DNA of 39,485 bases from Chara braunii (GCA_003427395.1 BFEA01000422.1:910781-950265); one strand, 5' to 3'; shown: positions 11,545 to 22,128, counted from the stretch's first letter. Program-made: numbers and translations. The notes: a model not told the origin generated them from the sequence alone.

Positions 11545-12234
11545 GATGAGATAAGGCAAATGGCACCTGGATGTTTTATGTTTGAGTGAAAGGGTGGTGA
11601 AAAAATGAAAAGGAAAGATATTTGCCAGAAGTCGCGGGTTCAAAGCCCGATTTCCCCAGGGTTTGAAAAAACATCCCAGTGCATTGCAGCTAGGGGATCT
11701 GTTTTGGAAAGAATGGATATATTTTCGGGTGACAGATGGGCCAAGCACATGGAGGCTGCTTTTATGGTAACCCTACGCCCGCACTTGGCGTGATACGTTA
11801 ATAATGTGCGTACCTGTGGATGCCAAAAGAAGCCTCACATGAATGTGTAGTTTGAGCTAGCAGTGCATCTGAGCCTGGCCTGGTCAATCGGGCCTTTTAA
11901 CGAGGACAGGTTAGTAGTCCAGGCTGGGTGCACAGCCCATGGGCCCCTTGTAAATAGGCGGATTTCAGGAGGCTCTCTCCTTTTCTTTTTGGGGAAACTG
12001 CTCCTGAGTCACCTTTTTAGTTTGAAATAGGCAAGAAAAGACAAAGTGGCACCCATGTCATTGTTTGAGTTTCAGAATGTGCAAGTTTAGCGGGGGGTTG
12101 AAACTGTGGCCGCCTTTTTGAAGTGGGGGGAATGCAGATTTAGCAGTAGCTTGTTTTGCCTTGTTTCGAGAACTGCTAAGTTCCCTATTCCAATCGCTAG
12201 TTGTGACCCAGGAGCCTTTGCCCCTTTCTTCTTT
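11543..12234. other. No gene recognised
   Basis: A Pol III B-box-like string GGTTCAAAGCC occurs near 11638, but no matching A box is seen upstream. No other feature. Confidence 0.4.
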
Positions 12235-12417
12235 NNNNNNNNNNNNNNNNNNNNNNNNNNNNNNNNNNNNNNNNNNNNNNNNNNNNNNNNNNNNNNNNNN
12301 NNNNNNNNNNNNNNNNNNNNNNNNNNNNNNNNNNNNNNNNNNNNNNNNNNNNNNNNNNNNNNNNNNNNNNNNNNNNNNNNNNNNNNNNNNNNNNNNNNNN
12401 NNNNNNNNNNNNNNNNN
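12235..12417. other. Assembly gap (183 N)
   Basis: Run of N. Frames crossing it are meaningless. Confidence 1.
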
Positions 12418-12474
12418 GTGTAGGGAAAGGGCCAACTTAGCCGGATAGGAGACAAAATTCTTTTTTTTTTTTTA

Positions 12475-12564
12475 TTCCCTCAATTTATGCGCGTCATCCA
12501 TGCGCAGGGGCCATGCTAATCTTCGCTGTATTGCTCCAAGTTTAATGTGCTAGGTCCTAAGGAC
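12475..12564 (-). pseudogene. U6 snRNA retropseudogene
   Basis: On the minus strand, from 12564, a 5' stem-loop (GTCCTTAGGAC) is followed by U6-like central sequence containing GAAGATTAGCATGGCCCC and TGCGCATGGATGACGCGCAT. This is the highly conserved U6 core with the AGC triad and the internal stem-loop region. Two things argue against an active gene. The ACAGAGA box that pairs with the 5' splice site reads ACAGCGA. The 3' end is followed by A13 (12461-12473 on the opposite strand) instead of the U run that ends a Pol III transcript. A full-length 5' end plus an A tail is the signature of LINE-mobilised U6 RNA. A diverged functional variant is less likely. Confidence 0.88.
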
Positions 12565-13641
12565 ATGAGTTGGACGTCAGAACTGTACAGATACAGATCA
12601 CGTATCTTGCCATGCCATTCATGCAGATACATTCTGACATGACCACTGGTAGTCACAAAATTTATGAATCTAATGTGTGGGGGTGCAGGATGCACTCACA
12701 CTAAGGGTATGATCGCACTCAAAGATTATGTCAACAGAATCTGACTGTCATGGAAGGTCTAATGCATCCAAAAAGGGTCCTATCACGAGTACACGTTTTT
12801 TAATATGCTTTGGAAAACAGTCTCTAGTGAGCAGTGGCTTCAGTTCTCCCAGCCCTAATGGGGAGAGACATGCATGAGGGGTTTTATCTTCTCTCTTTTT
12901 CCTGCTGGTAATGGTTAGCTGGGCTGCTCCTTCTCGGAACCATAGGAGCGTCGTTTCTTGATGGATGTGCTTGTAGTATTGGGCAGATCACTTGAAAGCA
13001 TCCGCATCTCCCACTTGAAAACAATGCTGCGTCGGTTAACACGGGAGGTCGCAGACCTCAACCCGCAAACGCCTGGCCGCCGGGAATTTTAGAAAACAAA
13101 AGAAAAAACAAGGAAAAAGTAAAAAACAAAGAGAGGTAGAAAGCTATGCTTGCAGGGGTCCCATGTATAGCCTTAGGAGTAGTGGTAGGTCGTGAAAGGA
13201 AAAGGATATGTCCCATGACATGGCAGAACGCCAGTTAAAAAATGTGGGGTGAGAGAAAATATATATAGCGAAAGGACGAAGCGGGTTGCTGGCCCCGTAG
13301 TGCTCTGCTCCCGTGATGCGCGAACTACACGAGTTAGGGTTTTGTCTTTGTAGTGCATGCGGATTGACCTCCATACCCCAGAGCGCGAAGCACGGGGGAG
13401 GAGGCTCTTTCAGCTGTCGACTATGGACCAATCGAGCATGGGGGAGGTGAGCTTGTCCTGAGGGGTGGGGTCGAACGGGTGCGTATCGGGTCGTTGGAGC
13501 ATCACAGTTGCCGGAGGAATTGGGAATCTGTTTGAGAACAGTCTGAACATACATGAACATTTTGGAGCCGAACAACGCTGGGAAGCGGGTCCTTCCCATG
13601 GAACATGTCTGAACAGCAAGCGGGCGAATACTGTCTTTTCC
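12565..13641. other. No gene recognised
   Basis: About 1.1 kb. Minus frames at 13144-13690 overlap in several phases and show no motif. Nothing supported. Confidence 0.4.
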
Positions 13642-13865
13642 GACTAAGCTTTGCTATTGAATGGATAAGGCAGCCTCGAGGCCTGGCCAAGTGAAGCTTA
13701 CGTGAAGAAAGCTGCGAGCAGCAGCTAATAGCCGCGTGTTGAGCTCCGTCGGAGACTAAGCTTTGCTATTGAATGGATGGTGCAGCCTCGAAGCCTGGCC
13801 AAGTGAAGCTTATGTGAAGAAAGCTGTGAGCGATCGCTACAGCCAGGCGTAGAGCTCTGTTGGAG
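13642..13865. repeat. 112-bp tandem duplication
   Basis: Two units, 13642-13753 and 13754-13865, both start GACTAAGCTTTGCTATTGAA and share GCCTGGCCAAGTGAAGCTTA. The second diverges in its last third. No coding role seen. Confidence 0.88.
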
Positions 13866-15150
13866 TGTGTTGTTCCTAGCCACACTAGGCGGAACTTCAT
13901 CCGGATAAGTGCGTATAATATTATTCACTTCCTGTCCAACACACTTGTAAGAGGAGCTTCTAGGGCACGTGTGTCGCAGCTGTTCGAGATCCGCATCAGA
14001 GAGAAATGGAAGCTCGAATGGGGTAATAGCACCTGTCTTACCTGATATGGGAAAGGGCCTTTGCTATTCAGGGAGGCGGGAGTGACGGTAGGTGGGTGGA
14101 CGTTATCCCGCTGTCGAAGTGGGGCAACGTACGGTTAGATATGGTAGGAGGGCAGGAGCAGCCAGAATCAGCCGGTCGCTTTTTGTAGAATAGATCGGTC
14201 AGGTCCTTTGTCGTATAAGGGCAAGAAGGTTAAACAGATCGACGTGTGGGAGTCCGGCAGAATTTTGGGCTTTCAGATGCAGTCGGCAAGCTGTAGATGC
14301 CGTACCCTGCTTTTTTAGACGTGCCAAGTGGTTTGGATATCAGCACTAAACAAGGACGTCCTTTTGACATATGCCATGAGAGTGCAGGGACGCGATCAAG
14401 AGTTTGCGGCAGTTTGAATCCCAGGAGAGAGAGAGAGAGAAGCTTCAAGCTTCAATCCACGTGGGGCAGTGGGATTGGAGGACACTGACGGGAAGGGGAC
14501 TTCGACCTTTTCTGCCCTACTAGGCGAGTCGCATGGCTTCGTCGCTGCCGATCATGTTGGTTGCGCCTGATCTCATGACTTTTGCTTCTGAATCATCATA
14601 TTGTCAGTTGGCAAGCCTTTCTGGCGATCAAATTTATTGAGAAAACTAGGGCACGGTCATGGTTTGAGTTTCTAAATGCATTTCAAACTGCCGTTTCGCA
14701 GTCCTGTCCGGTCCGAAGTTCACAGTGCAGTCGAAACTCCGCGTTGCAGAAAAGTCGCGCAGCATAGTTTATAACTGCATGCAGTCAGGCACGTGGCCAG
14801 TTTTTTTTTTTCCCGGGGCTTGGCCAAGGCGTCTCGTCACGTGGCTCGTGAGTAATTCACACTTACGGAATTCATCCAGATACCAACCGTTCATTTAGGA
14901 GACACATGCCATAAAAGAAGAGCCATCACATTAAAGATAGTCCACACCACACGCATGCGGAGAGAACGAAGGGAGAGAAAGAGAAGAAGGCGATGAAGAG
15001 AGGAAGTAAAAAAAGACACAAGGATATAATAGGTCCCCCAAACACGACTGTAGCAAAAAAAAATAAAAAATGAATGGAGATCATGCGGCATTGACCCATC
15101 TAGTTTCAGTCGGCCTCCTCCAACACTCTTAAGGAGTCTTCTAGTCGCGA
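13866..15150. other. No gene recognised
   Basis: About 1.3 kb of unique-looking sequence with a short GA run near 14426-14440. Open frames are short and unsupported. Confidence 0.4.
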
Positions 15151-15457
15151 TGTCGGCATAAATACCCTTACAAGGGTATTTGTGCGCATTTTTTGCATCT
15201 CGCACGATACACATTTTTAATGGTTCTTGAGAGAGAGTAACACATTCTTGCACGGCCGCGATCGACTCTCATAAGTCGAAACAGCGAGCACGCATATGGT
15301 TGCATTAGAGAGTGTGTGAGCATGAACTTTGAGGGCACGCATTGACTTAACCAGATGTCTGGTGATTTAGCCAACGGATAGACTAAGTGTAGTTAACGAT
15401 CTTGCGTAACAGCGCGAGCTAGAGAAGGGTCAAAATTTTGAATGGCATCGCCACACA
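15151..15457 (+). mobile_element. Candidate solo LTR related to the 27228-35463 element
   Basis: It begins TGTCGGCATAAATACCC, resembling the LTR start TGTCGGAGCTAATACCC at 27228, and includes the palindrome AATACCCTTACAAGGGTATT (15161-15180). It can be aligned weakly to an end TTTTGAATGGCATCGCCACA (LTR: TTTGAATGACCGCGCGCGACA-like). The interior is strongly diverged. No PBS follows directly and no target duplication is clear, so it could also be a related repeat rather than a true LTR. Confidence 0.5.
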
Positions 15458-16217
15458 CAAAGACCTGCATTTTAATGGTCAACGTCAAGTTTAGCTACCG
15501 GAACCGTGGTCCGAGGTGAGTTTCCTTGAATTACCTGAGGTGACACTTGAGCCCGAGTAGTGCGAAGTGCGTCGAGTGCGTAAGGCTGACAGTGCTTTGG
15601 TCGGCAGTAGAAACCGCTAATGGCCTTGGCAAGGTTGGTGTGAGCAGGGTGTGATATAAGTAAAAGTCAAGGTTTCCCGACACCAATGGTAGTAAAAGTG
15701 TGGCTTTTGAGGGAGTAGCTGATTTAGAGACCCGCAATTCTTGGTGGATGTGCGATCTTGTCATATGTGTGGCAACCACAGGTAAGACCGGCCCCTCCAA
15801 ACAGTGGGGGTGGGTGGGTGGTGCCTGTAGAAGTAGCCGGTAGGCCAAAGTGCGACCTTTAGTGTCGTTCGACAGGCTAGGAGAAGGGCGGGTACTCTCT
15901 ATAATGGAGTTTCCGCCTGCTACACCGAGCCACGGGCCGAGCACTATAGGTTACGACACCTGATTTTTAAATTGCGGATACGAGGATCGAGACCTGCACC
16001 CAATGGCGAAGCAATAGTGGAACACTATAAGGAAAACTAAGGGGTTGAGAGCCTCGTGGGGCTATCCCTCTTGGTTTTGCCTTCAGTCCAGGTAGTGGGC
16101 CCGATTCGCGAGACCAAGGGGATACGTGTTGTCCCTCTCCCTCACCTCTCCCCTTATTTCCCCATTCTCCTTAGCTTTTCTTTAGTTTGAATTTTATTTA
16201 TTTATTTTTATTATTTA
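15458..16217. other. No gene; pyrimidine tract on the plus strand
   Basis: From 16131 to about 16190 the plus strand is almost all pyrimidine, so the minus strand offers a long purine tract downstream of the minus-strand gag-pro relic. It could be a polypurine tract of that element, but no LTR was found beyond it. Confidence 0.4.
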
Positions 16218-16359
16218 TTATTTCACTATTTTATTTGTCCCGTTTTGACCGGGACAGATACTGGTTTCGGGACTAACAACGGGACCAACGAGCCCAGCCC
16301 AGTTGGTACACCCACAAACTGTTGGAATATAGACCCAAGTCCGAATCCAGATGCAATCA

Positions 16360-18513
16360 GATGACCAGAATATAATCTTGGACTCGGATCCGTCATCAGC
16401 TAAAGTCTCCATCCCTATCCCATTCAAGGTAACGTTCAGCTTTCCACTACCAAGGACGTAAAAGTAATCGCCTCCACCTTCACTGGTCTCTACTTGTTCG
16501 CCTTCTCCTTTTTCTGCCGTTAGGACTGAGGTTTTCATCTCCCTCTTCTGTTCTCCAGAAGTTACTGTCTCTGCTAGCGGTACTTTAACTTTCTTCATCA
16601 TTTCTATTAATTCATCCCTCGCCGGGCCACAGCCCGCTATGAATTCCTTGAGGGTGATAGGGATAGGCATATCCATGACCCTCCTCAAGGGTTCCCTTAA
16701 ATCGACTTCGTCAAGTGAGCTTTTCAGCTGAAACTTCTTGGCCGCCTTTTTTTCCAGGGGATTGAGGTGACTTTGATGACTCTATTTGCTCATCCGTCAT
16801 AGGTTGATCCTGATCCTCTTTCTTCCCCTTGCTTGACTCGCCGACGCCTTGCGCACATACGTAGACCTCTCCGTCATTCACTGTCTCCTCAAATTTAATG
16901 AATGAAATTCTCATCCCCGGGCTTTCGAGTGGCTCGTTGAAGTCGTCCTCGAAAGTTACTCGGGAGACCTTTGCTGCCGATTGGTCCTGGGCTTGCTTCT
17001 CCTTTGCCTCATTCATTCTCCTCCTTCGGATATCCACATTAATCTTCATCGAGGGTATGAAAGGCATCGGTTTCGCTTCATCAGCCCACATCATATACTT
17101 TCGATCATCCAGCTCAATGATACCCTCCTTTAGTGCGTCCAACATTGCTTGGCAATCTTTTTTTTTGTGGTCTTCGTCTCAGCAGTAGATGCAAGCTTTA
17201 TCGTTCAAGGTTCGCTTCGGGCTAGGGTCCCCTTTCTCGCGTGCAGCCCGAACAGGGGATTCCTCCTTCCTCTGGCTACTATTTTGCAATCTCTGAACTG
17301 TCGCCTTTAGGACTTCTATTTCTTTCGCCATCTCCTCTTCTCATTTCTTTGGCCTTTTAACCTCTATCTCATCTTTTGGCTTCCACCTGTTATCCCTAGT
17401 GTTGGACCACTTGGAGGTTTCCCATTCCCCATCGTTCCTTTTCCAGTCCCCCCTGCTTCCTTTCCTTCACTCGCCTTCGCCTTTAAGTAAGCCTCCTCTC
17501 CTAGGCGAGCTGGGATTGATATCCCTTCCTTCTACTTGAGTCCTTCTATCTTCATATTGAGACCTGCCTCCCCCTTTTTCTGTAGTTACTCCCTTCCTTA
17601 GGTTATCGAGAATCTTTGCTAGGTGTGCATTCGCACTTTGCCTTTCCGTTTCATGCGCTAAGACTTTGACTTGGTCAAACGTCACCTTAGATGGAAGGTC
17701 TCGCATAATCTTCTCACGTTTTTCACACGATAAGAAACCTAGGAATATCCCGCATCTTTCTATTTCACCCATAAATCCCCCTTCTACCAGAGGATTCGAA
17801 GCCTATCTTTCTATTTCGCCCATAAATCCCCCTTCTACCAGAGGATTCGAAGCCTTCTCGTATCTTCTCGCGAACGCCACTAAACTCCCGTCCTCCTGTT
17901 TTTTCATCTCTTTCAGATCTTCTATCGAATAAGAAGTCTCATCACAAGCGAAGATTCTGGGAACCCTCTCTCTGAATATCCGCCAACGCCAGTTGTCTGG
18001 GGTGGCTGCTCTTACTTCGCGATCTATGTTGGGGGCCGTATGGTGGAGGAAGTTTACAATCATTTCTTGATCACTCCATTCCGCCCTCATTCCCAGTACC
18101 TCCCAATCATCTAGGAACTCTGAAACGTTCTTCCCTGTAAAGATCGTTTGGATTCCGGACAGCGCCGGTAATTGGTATACTTGGGCTTCTAGGAAAGGAG
18201 ACACATAGGAGGCCGGTGCATACGCCATTCTATAAGGTTCGCTCGTAGTCTCCCTATATGGTTCCCTTATTCCGGGATCCGTGAACCTTGCGACCCTAGT
18301 TCTGTTTAAAACCTCTTTCCTCCAACCTTCGTGCTTAAAGGTCCACTCCTCGAGTTCTGTGGCTCGAGTATCTAGCTCTCTTAGGGCCTTTCTTAATTTT
18401 TCCGCGTCGTTCCCAACGTCGGTTCCCATCTTTCTATCTGGGCTACTCGTCCTTGACTCTTGTGTTTTCACTTCGCCGCCTATCGAGGTCAGATAGGCTC
18501 CTTCTGCATCCAT
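16360..18513 (-). pseudogene. gag with CCHC zinc knuckle and start of retropepsin
   Basis: This is retrotransposon gag. One frame runs from the ATG at 18513 (MDAEGAYLTSIGGEV) to 16711, about 600 codons, broken by TAG (17805-17803) and three TGA (17469, 17343 and 17181). A coiled-coil-like N-terminus (KLRKALRELDTRATELEEW) is followed by a capsid-like region (FTGKNVSEFLDDWEVLGMRA, then LVAFARRYEKASNPLVEGGF). A basic and acidic linker leads to the knuckle CIYC-x4-H-x4-C, whose first spacer residue is a TGA. After an A7 run (16753-16747 on minus) the reading continues in the +1 frame (FQLKSSLDEVDLREPLRRVM, then MPIPITLKEFIAGC) and reaches a retropepsin-like ETLADDGSESKII near 16390, where DDG replaces the usual D-S/T-G. 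Similarity is lost beyond about 16360. Confidence 0.85.
17756..17857. repeat. 51-bp in-frame tandem duplication inside gag
   Basis: Units 17756-17806 and 17807-17857 are nearly identical. The length is 17 codons, so the peptide ASNPLVEGGFMGEIER appears twice in the same frame, with the TAG stop lying exactly at the junction. Confidence 0.92.
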
Positions 18514-18595
18514 CTTTCCTTGCTAATTCCCGGAAGCTCTAGGTCAGATAGGCGCCTTCTGCGTCCATCTTTGCTAGCTAATTCCTGGAAGCTCT
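18486..18595. repeat. ~55-bp tandem duplication of the gag start region
   Basis: The segment carrying the gag ATG and its upstream DNA occurs twice. The upstream copy has its own ATG at 18568 that reads MDAEGAYLT and then TAG (18541-18539). The downstream copy (ATG 18513) opens the long gag frame. The upstream copy therefore acts as a tiny decoy ORF. Confidence 0.85.
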
Positions 18596-18597
18596 GA

Positions 18598-19084
18598 TTA
18601 ATTCTCGGATACTCTGCTTAAGGCGACTAGAATTCTCTCAGTAGAGCCTTCCAGTAATTCTTGTAATGCTTCGAAGTCGGTGTCCTTTCCTTCAGCCCTG
18701 ACTACTGAAGCAGTGATTAATACAGCCTTCGAGTAAAGGAGTTAGCTTCTAAAGTCCTCAGGGAAACTCCGTCAATTTTGTCGCTAGAAAGCTCTTCTGG
18801 CTCGCGAACGTCCTCCCTTAGCTTTATCTTTGCCTCAACTATGGTTTCTCTCCACTCCGTGTAAAACTTCTCTCCTTCAAATGACGTCGTGCAGATCTCA
18901 ATCTTGGCCAATCTAAGCTCGTCAGCCGCTTTCCAGATAACACATATCCGAGCTTCCTTAATCGCTCCTCCAGGCTCAACTTTTCGTTATGTATCACTTT
19001 CACTCTGCCACGGACCAAGGACCCTTCGATCTTAGCTCCTTCTACAAGGTGATACTTTGCGGTCCCATCTCTGGTACTAGCCAT
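18598..19084 (-). pseudogene. Accessory ORF h, ~160 aa, unknown function
   Basis: Last ORF before gag. It starts at the ATG at 19084 (MASTRDGTAKYHLVEGAKIE), inside the stop region of the preceding ORF (shared ATGGCTAG, 8 nt). It passes through GSLVRGRVKVIHNEK, shifts frame near 18975, continues ARICVIWKAADELRLAKIEI and FYTEWRETIVEAKIKLRED, shifts again near 18740, and ends ALQELLEGSTERILVALSRV to a TAA at 18600-18598. The length is two net shifts away from one frame. No family recognised. It is soluble and charged, with no membrane segment. Confidence 0.6.
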
Positions 19085-19400
19085 CCCTCCTTTCTTCGGT
19101 TTCCCTACGGATTTCTCTTATTCTTTTCGTCAGGAACTCCTCTCTCCAGTTTATTATTTTTTCCCTCTCTTCTTTGTAGACCTGGGCTAACTCCTCCACC
19201 CTCTCTTCAAGTGCAAGGAGCTCTTGTTCATTCGTAGAACCACTCTATTCCTTGTAGCTAACCACTAACTTCACCATTCTATCATTTATCGGGTCTGAGT
19301 AAATCTTGATGAGCAAGTTTACCTCTTCGTCACTCCCTCTTACGCGAGGGATCGTGCCTCTTGGACTGTCTCTTCTTTCTCTACCTCGTACTTCAGTCAT
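19077..19400 (-). pseudogene. Accessory ORF g, ~107 codons, coiled-coil-like
   Basis: The ATG at 19400-19398 overlaps the previous stop as ATGA. The protein begins MTEVRGRERRDSPRGTIPRV. It is broken by one in-frame TAG (19247-19245) and then reads NEQELLALEERVEELAQVYK and INWREEFLTKRIREIRRETE, a strongly charged heptad-like helix. It ends at the TAG at 19079-19077, overlapping the next ATG by 8 nt. Such helices are common at gag N-termini. No specific family recognised. Confidence 0.65.
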
Positions 19401-19615
19401 CCATGCGACCAGACCATTACATCATAAGTTATCCTTCTCTCTGCTTCTATTAGCGTAAGGAGTCTAGATCGCTCTCGCTCAATCGCTCCCTCGGCCAAAC
19501 GTTGACAACCTCGCTCGTTTAGTGACCTAGGTGACCTAATTCGAATCTCCGATGTCACTCTACCAGTGAAAGATACTCTATTCACTTCCTCCTCCTCAAT
19601 CACTGATCCGGACAT
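19397..19615 (-). CDS. Accessory ORF f, 72 aa, unknown function
   Basis: Small intact ORF from ATG 19615 (MSGSVIEEEEVNRVSFTGRV) to TGA 19399-19397, whose last bases overlap the next ATG (ATGA). The same frame is open back to a TGA just above 19678, so a non-AUG or shifted start is possible. An alternative ATG at 19682 opens a different frame of 28 codons. Acidic N-terminus, arginine-rich middle (TSEIRIRSPRSLNERG). No family recognised. Confidence 0.5.
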   Translation of the reverse strand: MSGSVIEEEEVNRVSFTGRVTSEIRIRSPRSLNERGCQRLAEGAIERERSRLLTLIEAERRITYDVMVWSHG

Positions 19616-19687
19616 CGCTTCCTGTCTCGGTCTTAGTTTTAATGATGTCGTTGCAAGGTCGGAAGGGAGGGATTCCACTCATCGATT

Positions 19688-20515
19688 TTAATTCTTCACG
19701 GCCCTCAAGACTCCCATCAGCCTGTCTCTTATCTCATGTTCACCCTCTACTCCAAACAAACCCATGTCGAGGTACAGCTCACCCTCTCGCTCTTCTAGGC
19801 AGGCGGCCCCTCTTCTGATCTCAATCCGCTGAGTTCTTGGGCACCTTATCCTTCTACAAATCGATGTTCCCATAGCACACAGATCCTCATAACTCCATGT
19901 TCTCAGAAGCCGGAGTAGATTGTCGGACGTCTTTCTATCAAAGTCTCGCCTCTGCCCTTCTCGCACTATGTCCCCAATTCCTGATCTACAATCTCCTCCT
20001 TTGGCCATCACCGGCCCATCGGGGCCCGAGAAGCGTAGTGCGAACTCCACCATCACCTTGCTTCGCCCGTCTGTCAAAGCCTCGTAAGGAACCAGGGGTT
20101 TTGGCAGGCGCGCAAAGGTCGTTATTTTCGTGCTCCAGATGACGACCTTGCCCATCGAGAGTAACTTGTTCATCTCATCTTCCACCACTTCTCTGGCTCT
20201 CTTCCAACATCGGTCGTAAACGAGGTCGACTTCCCTTTCTACTGGCAAATAGATCCGCACGTCGTACACCTTAGCCCCGAGGAAACGGACGCTCATCACA
20301 TAAAGACGTATTTGTTCTCAACCGCTATCTACGGTATCGTACGTCTCAACTTCGTAAGGAATCGGTTCTCTCCTCCCTAGGCGACTAAGTGCCGTACACA
20401 CAGCCTCTATCCTTTCCCTTGTCGGCCTCAGAGAAACTTGTTGGTTGTTCCCTGATAGAAACTTCTCTCTCCTAGCTTCCAGCTCTTCGCTCGAGATGCA
20501 CCTTCCTTGACTCAT
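19688..20515 (-). pseudogene. Accessory ORF e, ~275 codons, unknown function
   Basis: It starts at ATG 20515 (MSQGRCISSEELEARREKF), 44 nt inside the previous ORF. One in-frame TGA (20320-20318) interrupts an otherwise single frame that continues EQIRLYVMSVRFLGAKVYDV and ends VEGEHEIRDRLMGVLRAVKN at a TAA (19690-19688). The stretch from RIEAVC to VYDVRIYLPVERE resembles the middle of ORF d (IEALL... EKVYVLVVRFEETDEYDIGL), suggesting tandem duplication of an ancestral ORF. No known domain recognised. Confidence 0.6.
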
Positions 20516-20999
20516 CACTCACCTTCCACCTCCTGCGCCTCGCTTCAAACACCATTCTTATCAAAGGTTCCCAGTTACTTCCATCCAAATAACTATCGGG
20601 AACCAGTGGACTAGGTATGTCATCGTATTCTCGAGGCCTTATATTCAAGTTAACCCTTCTTCCTTCCTTTTCTAGTTTCGTCTTGTAGGCGTACGCTATG
20701 GTCTCAGCTCAGTTCCGACAACCCCAGAGTGCACCAGTCAACCTCCTTCCTTTTCTGTTGTAAAGCCCTATGTCGTATTCATCGGTCTCCTCGAATCTGA
20801 CCACCAATACATATACTTTCTCCTTCAATTCTAGGTTTACTATGACTGTGTAGTACTCGATTACATAAGGAAAAGACCCGCTCCTGGTCAAGGGCGTGCA
20901 GTCTCGTAACAGAGCCTCTATAGTCGGGTCGCTTGACGACGGCAACCCCCAGTTCACTCCACCTTTCCAACCGATCCTGTCTGTCAAAAGCTCAGTCAT
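20472..20999 (-). pseudogene. Accessory ORF d, ~175 codons, unknown function
   Basis: The ATG at 20999 overlaps the previous stop (shared ATGACTGA). It reads MTELLTDRIGWKGGVNWGLP, then FPYVIEYYTVIVNLELKEKV and FEETDEYDIGLYNRKGRRLT. One in-frame TGA (20711-20709) follows WGCRN. The frame then continues AETIAYAYKTKLEKEGRRVN and YDDIPSPLVPDSYLDGSNWE to a TAG at 20474-20472. Its middle looks paralogous to ORF e. Unknown function. Confidence 0.6.
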
Positions 21000-22123
21000 G
21001 TCTAGGTCCCATTCGGACTCCTAGCCTTGGCCAGCGTCCCTCCACATAGCTTTCTACCTCACTCTCATCCCTAAAATATCCTATCTTTTCCTTAGGGAAG
21101 TCCCTCACATCCTCCCATTTTTTACGACCGTCCCTTAATTATTCCCACTCAACTTGGTTCCACTCTTCCTCTCCATACTCCACGCCCTCGTCGTCTACAG
21201 CCTCTGTTGTTCCATAATACGTCTGAATTTCGAAGAACTCAATGAGCGACCCTTCCCTAACCGATGAGTCGTACCCTAGGGTTCTGTATAATTCGGCTAT
21301 CCCTGCTAGATGGCTCGGCGGTTCCCACAGGGCCCTATCTAGAGTGGTCAAAAACTCGGTCGGCTGATCGTAGCTTGGCACCTCCCTCAAACCCCTAGGT
21401 GAGGCAGCCCTAATCAGCTCCACTAATTCCAAAACTGCCTTCCCGAACCTGGGCCCCTCCTTCCACAAGGCGTAATAGGCGTAATCCTCGTCACTATTTC
21501 TCAAAAGGCTTGGAATCTCGAGGAAGGCCCAATGGACCCCAATCAGGCGATCAAGCCCCCCCTAGAAACCCTTCCAAGACGAAAATCGGAGTCGGTAGCC
21601 TCAAAGCCTGTTCGGGTTGCGGCATGAACCCTTCCCTAGCAAGACGGAGCGAGATCACTATAGATCTATAATCCCTATCGTAGCAGCGCTTCTTCCCTCT
21701 AAGTCTGTCGACTTCCTCTTGCAATATACGTCGCGCCGTCACCTCGTCCGGCCAAGTATGAGAGTCAAGACTCGGTACTACCCCCACGACTGGGTCCCAC
21801 TGGCTTTGCTCCACAGCTCGAAATACTATGTCCGCGAAGACAGAAGATTGGTAGGAAAGAAAACCTCTCACTTCCAGTTCTAAGGATTCTTCTATTAATC
21901 TGCCCCTCGTATCGAATTCACATCCCACTACGGGGGCAACCAACAACCAAACTCCCTGTCTCAGCAAGACAGATCTCCAACCTTTATCAATTATATCCAG
22001 GTAACCTCGCCTAACGGCCTGCCCGGGCAAGGTGAATTCTACCCAATCCTCTCCAACGAACTCGGGCTCTCTATAATCGAAATAGCAAAGCTCGACTGGG
22101 TACTCTTCCTCGAACAGAGACAT
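20992..22123 (-). pseudogene. Accessory ORF c, ~377 codons, unknown function
   Basis: The longest upstream ORF. The ATG at 22123 lies 5 nt after the previous stop: MSLFEEEYPVELCYFDYREP, then WVEFTLPGQAVRRGYLDIID and IFVLEGFLGG. At a G7 run (21562-21556) the frame shifts and continues LDRLIGVHWAFLEIPSLLRN and RALWEPPSHLAGIAELYRTL. An in-frame TAA (21141-21139) is followed by KKWEDVRDFPKEKIGYFRDE and a TGA at 20994-20992. Losing one G would join the two halves, so this is one broken gene rather than two. No domain recognised. Confidence 0.62.
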
Positions 22124-22128
22124 CTAGC

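Noticed and set aside
11629-11665. Possible tRNA/SINE B box GGTTCAAAGCC
   Set aside because: No A box at the right distance and no cloverleaf could be drawn.
12058-12455. Open frames through N runs (also 23834-24609)
   Set aside because: Unknown bases cannot support coding sequence.
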